A stretch of 11,012 nucleotides of DNA from the NCBI GenBank assembly GCA_937894565.1, contig CALBHK010000120.1, positions 1 to 11,012 on the forward strand, read 5' to 3'. The notes beneath the pieces were generated by a model, which was not told the DNA's origin, searched no databases, and saw nothing but the letters and a program-made list of their open reading frames with translations. A program made the translations under genes and the position numbers. The DNA comes from an uncultured Chlamydiae bacterium. Its GTDB lineage: Bacteria > Chlamydiota > Chlamydiia > Chlamydiales > CALBHK01. Positions within the stretch are counted from its first letter, which is position 1, and every line of letters begins with the position of its first letter. Of the stretch, positions 6,323 through 11,012 are shown piece after piece.

Positions 6323-8734
6323 ATGGAAATTCAGCTTCCTAAAAAGTGTCATTTTATTGGTGTCGGCGGTATCGGCATGAGTGGGCTGGCTAAAATTTTA
6401 GTTCAGGCCGGTTTTACTGTTTCCGGAAGCGATTTGGCAACGAATGCGCAAACAGACCAATTAGCCTCTATGGGAGCTCATATTGAGAAGGGTCATGACG
6501 CTTGTTTTATTGAGCCGGAAATGGCTGTGATCTATAGCACAGGGATTGGGGAAGATAACCCTGAATTAAGAGCTGCTAAGCAGTTAGGATGTCCTCTTTA
6601 TCATCGTTCCGATCTTTTAGAATTGCTCACACGCACTAAAAAAACAGTTGCTGTAACGGGCTGTCATGGAAAAACAACTACAACAGCACTCTTGGCTCAT
6701 ATTTTAGAAATAGCACAGCTAGATCCATCGTACGTTGTAGGCGGTATTTTGAATAATAGCCAGACCAATGCAAAGTGGGGGGCTGGGGAGTGGTTAGTGA
6801 TCGAGGCGGATGAAAGTGATGGCACTTTTTTAAAATATCATCCCTATGGTGCCATTGTGACAAACATAGATGAAGATCACATGGACTATTTTAAAGATAA
6901 GGCTCATCTCGAAAAGGCTTTTAAACAATTTATTGAACATATTCAAGTAAAAAACTCCGCTTTCATTAATTCTGATGATGAAATCCTTTGTCAATGGGAA
7001 AAAGAGGGAGTGCAGGGGTATGGTCTTTCTGAAGGAAAACGCAGGTATTGGGCAGAGATCATAAAGGAAAAAGAGAATTTAGTTCGTTTTCATATGGATC
7101 AGGAAGTCTTTGAAGGAATAGTGCCTCTATTTGGTGCTCATAATATTTCTAATGTTTTAGGAGCCTTTTCTTTAGCCTATTCTATAGGGATTCCGGGCAG
7201 TGTCATTGTTAAAGGTGTGGAGAGCTTTTTAGGAGTTAAGCGTCGTTTTGAGTTAAAAGGCTCCATTCAGGGCATCACCTTCATGGATGATTATGCACAT
7301 CACCCAACAGCAATTGAAGCCACTCTTAAAGCGATGTCTAACCATAGTTCAGATAGTATTATTGCAGTCTTTCAACCGCATCGTTATTCTAGAATGAACC
7401 ATTCTATGCAAGAGTTGAATAGGGTGTTTGCCTTTGCCGATAAGGTGATTGTCACAGATATCTATGCAAGCGGTGAAAAGCCAATCGCTGGCGTGAATAT
7501 AGAAACAATTGTAGAGGCAGTAGGTAACAACTGTTGTTATTGTCCTCGCGAACAACTGGCCATTGAATTGGCCCCTTTGCTTAGGCCGGGGGATTTGGTC
7601 CTCACATTGGGAGCTGGGGATTTACCTTCTCTAGCAGATGAAATTTTAGAAATTTATCGCTGCGAGCCTCCGTCTAAATTAAAAATAGGAATCATAAGTG
7701 GAGGACGTTCTGCAGAGCATGAAGTCTCTAAATTGTCTGCTGTGCATCTGAAGAAGGGCTTGGGAGGGGATCTGTATGAAGGGGTAGATTTTTTTATTGA
7801 TCCTGCAGGTTTTTGGTCTTCTTCTGCTTATTCTAATGATTATGAGCAGTTAATACCGCCTGAAATTCTTCAGGAGTTATATAGCTGTGATTTTGTGATC
7901 CCTATGCTGCACGGACCTTATGGAGAAGATGGCAAATTGCAGGGATTTTTGGAAACTTTGGGAATTCCTTATGCTTTTTCAGGTGTGGCGGCTTCAAGTT
8001 TATGCATGGATAAAGTCTATGCTAAAAATATAGCTCAAGGCTCTAATATTCCAACTGTTCCCTTTGTGGATATTTTAAAGAAAGAATGGATAAATAAACC
8101 TGATCTCATAAAAAAATGGGTTAACGAAGATTTGAGCCTTCCTGTTTTTGTCAAAGCGGTCCATTTAGGCTCTACGATCGGGGTGTATAGAGCGGCGAGC
8201 CCAGAGCAAGTGATCAAGGCAATAGATGCTGCCTTTACCTTGGATAATAAGGTGATGATAGAAGAAGCAGTAGAGCCATGCAGGGAAATTGAGGTGGTAG
8301 TGGTGGATGTAGCAGATGGCAAATTTCCTATCATTTTGCCGCCTTTTGAAATTATTAAGAAAGAAGCTGTTCATGATTATGCAGGAAAATATACGCAAGA
8401 AGGTAATGGAGTGGATTTTTCCCCCCATCTTACCCCCGAACAAAGGGAGCAGTTATTGAACGGTGCGCAGCTGTTATTTGATAAATTAGGTTGTAGTGGC
8501 ATTGTACGGATCGATTTTTTTATTGATCAAAAAGGATCTGTCCTTTTTAATGAGATCAATCCCATTCCCGGACTTACAGAATTTAGCGGAGTTCCTAAGC
8601 TTTTTGCATCTTTGGGATTTGATATGAACAAGATTATGGTTATTTTAGTTAAAACAGGGACGAAAGTGCATCGTAAACAAATGAGGGTATGGAAGCATGC
8701 ACAAAAAGAAAGAAAAACGTCTCTCCTTCACTAA
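6323..8734 (+). CDS. murC-ddl: Bifunctional MurC-Ddl: UDP-MurNAc:L-Ala ligase fused to D-Ala-D-Ala ligase
   Basis: One 803-residue cytoplasmic protein joining two enzymes, an arrangement characteristic of Chlamydiae. MurC part (about 1-447): FIGVGGIGMSG (11-21), P-loop TGCHGKTTTT (112-121, Lys117), EADESDG (161-167), NIDEDHMDYF (181-190), intact GAHNISN (271-277), VKRRFE (305-310), DDYAHHPTAIEA (322-333), FQPHRYSR (350-357), DIYASGEKPIAG (379-390). Ddl part (about 453-780, ATP-grasp): GGRSAEHEVS (460-469), MLHGPYGEDGKLQG (528-541), KAVHLGSTIG (611-620, Ser617), DYAGKY omega loop (685-690), VRIDFF (728-733), NEINPIPGLTEFSG (743-756). All main catalytic residues of both halves are present, and the linker is only a few residues (near CEPPSK). 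MurC adds L-Ala to UDP-MurNAc; Ddl makes the D-Ala-D-Ala that MurF, encoded in the same operon, attaches. The last 38 nt overlap ftsQ. Confidence 0.97.
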   Translation: MEIQLPKKCHFIGVGGIGMSGLAKILVQAGFTVSGSDLATNAQTDQLASMGAHIEKGHDACFIEPEMAVIYSTGIGEDNPELRAAKQLGCPLYHRSDLLELLTRTKKTVAVTGCHGKTTTTALLAHILEIAQLDPSYVVGGILNNSQTNAKWGAGEWLVIEADESDGTFLKYHPYGAIVTNIDEDHMDYFKDKAHLEKAFKQFIEHIQVKNSAFINSDDEILCQWEKEGVQGYGLSEGKRRYWAEIIKEKENLVRFHMDQEVFEGIVPLFGAHNISNVLGAFSLAYSIGIPGSVIVKGVESFLGVKRRFELKGSIQGITFMDDYAHHPTAIEATLKAMSNHSSDSIIAVFQPHRYSRMNHSMQELNRVFAFADKVIVTDIYASGEKPIAGVNIETIVEAVGNNCCYCPREQLAIELAPLLRPGDLVLTLGAGDLPSLADEILEIYRCEPPSKLKIGIISGGRSAEHEVSKLSAVHLKKGLGGDLYEGVDFFIDPAGFWSSSAYSNDYEQLIPPEILQELYSCDFVIPMLHGPYGEDGKLQGFLETLGIPYAFSGVAASSLCMDKVYAKNIAQGSNIPTVPFVDILKKEWINKPDLIKKWVNEDLSLPVFVKAVHLGSTIGVYRAASPEQVIKAIDAAFTLDNKVMIEEAVEPCREIEVVVVDVADGKFPIILPPFEIIKKEAVHDYAGKYTQEGNGVDFSPHLTPEQREQLLNGAQLLFDKLGCSGIVRIDFFIDQKGSVLFNEINPIPGLTEFSGVPKLFASLGFDMNKIMVILVKTGTKVHRKQMRVWKHAQKERKTSLLH

Positions 8735-9479
8735 ATCGACACTCCTGATCTTACTTTCAGTTTGCCTGATCACAGGTCTGCCGACAGCCATCTATTTTTC
8801 CTGGCATTTGTATCTAAAATACCGTGCAAAAGATCCCAGTCATATGATTACTCAGGTGGTTGTAGGCACAGATTCTGCACATCCTCTCTCTGAGAAATAT
8901 ATTTTGCAGCTTTGTAATCTTTCTAAAGAAAAGAACGTTCATTATTATTCCCTCTCTATAGAGAAGATGCAAAAGCGTCTTCGCAGCTCTCCTTGGATTA
9001 CAAAGGCAGAAGTGAAAAGAGAGAATGCACACACTCTGCTCATCACTTATAAAAATCGCTATCCTATTATAAAGATTGCGGACAAGCAAAATTTGGCCCT
9101 TTCCAATGATTTACGCCTCATTCCCTATTTACCTTTTTTTGAATCTTTACCCCTGCCGACGTTAATTTTGCCTAAAGAGTGGGAAGGGGGGTGGGGAGAG
9201 GGGATTAATGTAGAAATTTCTCAAACAATGTTAGAGATTTTTGATGATTTAGGCAGAGAAAAAATAGAGCTTTTAGATTTAAGAGGGTTATTTGCTAAAA
9301 GTTTTGGAAAGAAAGAGATCGTGGTGCAGTTGAAAGTGGAAGAGAGAAGAAGCATTTTAAGATTAAATGCCTATCATTATATGGAAGGACTGGCGAAGTA
9401 TCACCGTTTGCTAGCGGAGGGAATGGATCAGTGGTCGGTCTATGATTTAAGAATGAGCCAAATCGCGCTTGTGCGTTAA
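8697..9479 (+). CDS. ftsQ: FtsQ/DivIB-like division protein
   Basis: A 260-residue bitopic membrane protein: basic cytoplasmic tail (MHKKKEKR), one transmembrane segment (about 14-37), a POTRA domain (about 50-125) with the typical pattern of a short helix, LRSSPWITKAEVKREN, then LLITYKNRYPI, and a C-terminal beta domain ending DLRMSQIALVR, close to the FtsQ 'DLR...aVR' ending. FtsQ scaffolds the divisome (with FtsB/FtsL in model bacteria) at the outer face of the inner membrane. ATG 8697 lies inside the end of murC-ddl (38-nt overlap) with GAGGG 9 nt upstream. FtsQ proteins diverge strongly, so the call rests on fold pattern plus position after murC-ddl, where chlamydial and canonical clusters place ftsQ. 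It is the last + strand gene; no ftsA or ftsZ follows. Confidence 0.85.
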   Translation: MHKKKEKRLSFTKSTLLILLSVCLITGLPTAIYFSWHLYLKYRAKDPSHMITQVVVGTDSAHPLSEKYILQLCNLSKEKNVHYYSLSIEKMQKRLRSSPWITKAEVKRENAHTLLITYKNRYPIIKIADKQNLALSNDLRLIPYLPFFESLPLPTLILPKEWEGGWGEGINVEISQTMLEIFDDLGREKIELLDLRGLFAKSFGKKEIVVQLKVEERRSILRLNAYHYMEGLAKYHRLLAEGMDQWSVYDLRMSQIALVR

Positions 9480-9486
9480 TTAATCG

Positions 9487-10173
9487 CTATTTCTTGATCA
9501 GATTAAAGATTGCGATAACTGCATCCTCGCTCTTTGGGTAGTGCTCTTGTAGGAGGCGTATCCATTCAAGATCGTAGTATAGCTGGTTGAAGGATTGCTC
9601 TAGCTCTTCGCCTTCATAGTCTTTTCGTTCTTTTAAGGCATTCCTAAGGCTTGTGTTTCCTAAGGAATAAGGCTCATTAAGAATGCGATTGGCATGGAAA
9701 TCGAATAAAAAAAAGTTTCTATCGATTTGATCCTCTATACGAAGTTGTAGAATTCCATTGCGTTCTTCTTCGTTACTCGCTATAGGAGGTGGATTTTGAA
9801 TATTACGAAAATGATATTCTATAGGCTGGTTTTCTGTAGCAATTGTTTTTTGGTCTCGATTGGTCTTTTCTAGATAGATGCTAAGGTTGCTTTCTTCAAG
9901 AACAACCTGCCAATTTTTCATTTCTTCAAGGTAACTTTTAAAATGAACGTAAGTTTTTTGTATGGCTATTTCTTCTATAGTATGCTCTCGTAAATAGTAA
10001 GCGAAAATGCTTCCTATCAAGGGAATTACACAAGCAGCACCCGCCATCCCTAATCCTAGATCATTCATCATTAAATCCCATGAGACAATTTTTTTATCCT
10101 TAAGATTAAGGCAACAGGCGTGAATGGCTTGCGCTCCATGAAAAAGACCGTGATGCTGCACAAGAACGAGTAC
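9487..10173 (-). CDS. Hypothetical membrane-anchored protein, N-terminus uncertain or cut by junction
   Basis: I do not recognise this protein. It converges on ftsQ, ending 7 nt from its stop. A Met-Met pair coded at 10071-10066, with GGGA 5 nt upstream, would give a 194-residue protein: one hydrophobic segment (about 4-27, LGLGMAGAACVIPLIG then SIFAYYL), followed by a charged, Glu/Lys/Asn-rich helical region with some predicted coiled-coil character and ending FNLIKK. However, the frame stays open upstream with similar moderate-GC codons (IHACCLNLKDKKIVSWDL) up to the composition break near 10174, so the true N-terminus may have been lost there. Codon use matches the chlamydial genes and not the DNA beyond the break. 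No catalytic motif, repeat or lipobox is visible. A lineage-specific chlamydial protein is the most likely identity. Confidence 0.6.
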   Translation of the reverse strand, partial: VLVLVQHHGLFHGAQAIHACCLNLKDKKIVSWDLMMNDLGLGMAGAACVIPLIGSIFAYYLREHTIEEIAIQKTYVHFKSYLEEMKNWQVVLEESNLSIYLEKTNRDQKTIATENQPIEYHFRNIQNPPPIASNEEERNGILQLRIEDQIDRNFFLFDFHANRILNEPYSLGNTSLRNALKERKDYEGEELEQSFNQLYYDLEWIRLLQEHYPKSEDAVIAIFNLIKK

Positions 10174-10183
10174 ACGGCGTCCT

Positions 10184-10360
10184 CTCGACGCCACCGCCGT
10201 CGCCAGCGGCCACGCGCTGGCGATCGCGCCGGCCATCACCGGCGGTGAGGTGGTCGTCCGCACCACCGCCGACGGCTACCTCCTCGTCGAAGATCTCACG
10301 CTGCCGCTGGCCGACGTGACGCTGCCGGCAGGGATGATCGCCGAGCGCCCGGTGCGCTTC
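10184..10360 (+). pseudogene. Unrecognised GC-rich coding fragment
   Basis: First piece of the mosaic frame. It reads as beta-rich sequence with alternating hydrophobic residues (AIAPAITGGEVVVRTTADG, then LLVEDLTLPLADVTLP). Third codon positions are nearly all G or C, so it was probably coding in its source, but I recognise no family. The first in-frame ATG is at 10334, with no convincing ribosome site. Its right boundary with the kinase fragment is uncertain; residues from 10352 (RFTDLVLPRLPALR) could already belong to the kinase. Confidence 0.4.
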
Positions 10361-10489
10361 ACCGACCTGGTGCTGCCCCGCCTGCCGGCGCTGCGGGCAC
10401 AGGTGATTCACAACGACTATCACCTCTACAACGTGCTGGTAGATCCGGACGACCAGGTGCGCATCACCGGCATCATCGACTTCGATGCC
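10361..10489 (+). pseudogene. Fragment of an APH/choline-kinase-type phosphotransferase
   Basis: About 43 residues matching the catalytic loop of the aminoglycoside phosphotransferase (APH) family: the HxDxxxxN motif as HNDYHLYN at 10409-10432, then VLVDPDD, and the metal-site strand ITGIIDFDAG, comparable to the IIDFGDA of full-length members. The N-lobe, P-loop and C-terminal helices are all missing, so it cannot be active. Related domains occur alone and fused to class III aminotransferases; the short piece does not decide which. Antibiotic resistance should not be inferred, since this family is broad. Confidence 0.7.
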
Positions 10490-10492
10490 GGT

Positions 10493-10681
10493 GCCGTCAC
10501 CGACGAGCCTCAGTTCAGCGCCGAGGCCGCCAGCGCGGTGGTGCAGGCCGCGCACGCGGCTGGCCGCAAGGTGTTTGCGCATTGCAGCGGTGCCAAAGGC
10601 CTGGACGTGGCGGTGGCCGCGGGGGTGGATTCCATCGAACACGGCTTCTTCATGAGCCGCGATCATCTCGCCCGCATGCGC
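10493..10681 (+). pseudogene. Fragment of an amidohydrolase (imidazolonepropionase/prolidase-like)
   Basis: About 62 residues resembling the middle of a metal-dependent amidohydrolase: FSAEAASAVVQAAHAAGRK (helix), VFAHCSG with a likely metal-ligand His, then AVAAGVDSIEHGFFM with the second His of the SIEHG motif. Full-length relatives are ~400 residues; the N-terminal HxH site and the C-terminal Asp are absent. It is flanked on both sides by unrelated domains with no linker, so it is a remnant of a larger gene joined here. The family call rests on the spacing of the AH and SIEHG motifs and is fairly firm; substrate cannot be inferred. Confidence 0.7.
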
Positions 10682-11012
10682 GACCGCCAGCAAGCACTAT
10701 CGCTGCAACTGCAGGAATCCGCCGACCGCGATCCACTCACTGGTGCCTACAATCGCCGCTGGCTGGCACGACACTGGCCGCCGGTGCTGCATCTGGCGCA
10801 GCGGCATAGTCGGCCCTATTGCACCTGCATGCTCGACATAGACTATTTCAAGCGGGTCAACGACGAGCAGGGTCACCTGGTGGGAGATGCCGCATTGCAA
10901 TGGGTAACCGATCAAATCAGCCGGCATCTGCGCACCTCCGACGCGCTGATACGCGCTGGCGGTGAAGAATTTCTGCTGCTGTTGCCCGAAACTGACCTGC
11001 ACGGCGCGCATC
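10682..11012 (+). CDS. GGDEF (diguanylate cyclase) domain fragment, cut at both ends
   Basis: About 110 residues, open at the right edge. A short helical lead (LSLQLQESADR) precedes DPLTGAYNRRWL, then MLDIDYFKRVNDEQGH with the metal-binding Asp, GDAALQWV, a canonical inhibitory site RTSD (10931-10942) five residues before the active-site loop GGEEF (10958-10972), and LLLPETD. These are the signatures of an active enzyme making cyclic di-GMP from two GTP, with product inhibition. The sensor domain expected upstream is replaced by amidohydrolase sequence at about 10680, so the gene is broken in this contig. Its GC-rich codon use suits a proteobacterium more than the flanking chlamydial DNA. Confidence 0.85.

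Larger units (their letters stand above)
10174..11012. other. GC-rich mosaic block, probably a chimeric contig end
   Basis: From about 10174 the DNA becomes strongly GC-rich: bases 10501-10560 contain 47 G/C out of 60, against 27 of 60 in 10021-10080. One + strand frame is open from 10154 to the window end and almost every codon ends in G or C. It encodes, in order, an unrecognised stretch, part of a small-molecule kinase, part of an amidohydrolase, and a GGDEF domain, none complete and with no linkers. There are no insertion-sequence ends, tRNA or attachment sites at the boundary. These pieces do not make a sensible protein, and the composition is foreign to the flanking chlamydial DNA; assembly of several short fragments from other genomes is the simplest reading. 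Confidence 0.8.

Noticed and set aside
1304..9089. Several short - strand open frames inside the Mur/Fts genes (e.g. 8035-8334, 8165-8443, 8814-9089)
   Set aside because: All lie antisense to genes with clear family motifs and show no ribosome sites or recognisable domains.
9460..9500. Bidirectional terminator between ftsQ and the convergent gene
   Set aside because: There is a near-palindrome around TTAATTAA, but it is AT-rich with no stable GC stem or loop and no clear T tract.
10138..10183. New + strand gene starting at ATG 10138 (MKKTVMLHKNEY)
   Set aside because: That frame stops soon after at the TGA near 10248 and the stretch is better explained as antisense to the chlamydial gene; no ribosome site.
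10174..10266. N-terminal extension of the - strand unknown gene to 10266
   Set aside because: The extra residues (Ser/Thr/Ala/Arg-rich) come from the GC-rich foreign DNA and lie antisense to its coding frame; the real protein cannot be extended across the break.
10409..10489. Aminoglycoside resistance gene
   Set aside because: Only about 43 residues with the generic kinase catalytic loop; the family covers many substrates and the fragment cannot fold into an enzyme.
10106..10693. Long - strand open frames (also 10697-11011) across the GC-rich block
   Set aside because: They lie antisense to the clear kinase, amidohydrolase and GGDEF motifs, have His/Arg/Gly-rich sequence typical of shadow frames in GC-rich DNA, and match no family.
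10582..10809. + strand open frame in another phase
   Set aside because: Arg/Pro/Ala-rich shadow of the frame that encodes the amidohydrolase and GGDEF pieces.

Overview
Bases 1 to about 10,173 look like the chromosome of a member of the Chlamydiae, probably an environmental (amoeba-associated) lineage. The DNA is moderately AT-rich and carries a peptidoglycan/division cluster on the + strand in the order murF - mraY - murD - LysM protein - ftsW - murG - murC-ddl fusion - ftsQ-like. Three features point to Chlamydiae: MurC is fused to D-Ala-D-Ala ligase in one 803-residue protein, a short two-LysM membrane protein sits between murD and ftsW, and no ftsA or ftsZ follows ftsQ. The genus cannot be fixed from the sequence alone.

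The eight + strand genes are packed into one transcription unit. Neighbours overlap (murF/mraY 29 nt, murD/LysM 14 nt, ftsW/murG 19 nt, murC-ddl/ftsQ 38 nt) or are 3-7 nt apart, so no room is left for internal promoters or terminators outside coding sequence. The products take UDP-MurNAc precursors through nucleotide synthesis (MurC, MurD, MurF, Ddl), transfer them to lipid (MraY, MurG) and polymerise them at the septum (FtsW), with FtsQ and the LysM protein as likely septal partners. MurE is not in view; murF is cut by the left edge. A convergent gene of unknown function with one membrane segment lies at 9487-10173 on the - strand, 7 nt from the end of ftsQ.

At about 10,174 composition changes abruptly (27 G/C in bases 10021-10080, 47 G/C in 10501-10560). 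The remaining ~840 bases are a mosaic of pieces of unrelated genes from a GC-rich bacterium or bacteria: an unrecognised piece, the catalytic loop of an aminoglycoside phosphotransferase-type kinase, about 60 residues of an amidohydrolase, and a nearly complete GGDEF domain cut by the right edge. They all read in one open frame on the + strand. The likeliest explanation is a chimeric contig end, not a real gene. I found no new defence, mobile or regulatory system. The main points to check are the junction, the in-frame mosaic, and the loss of an otherwise invariant Asn in both MurF and MurD.
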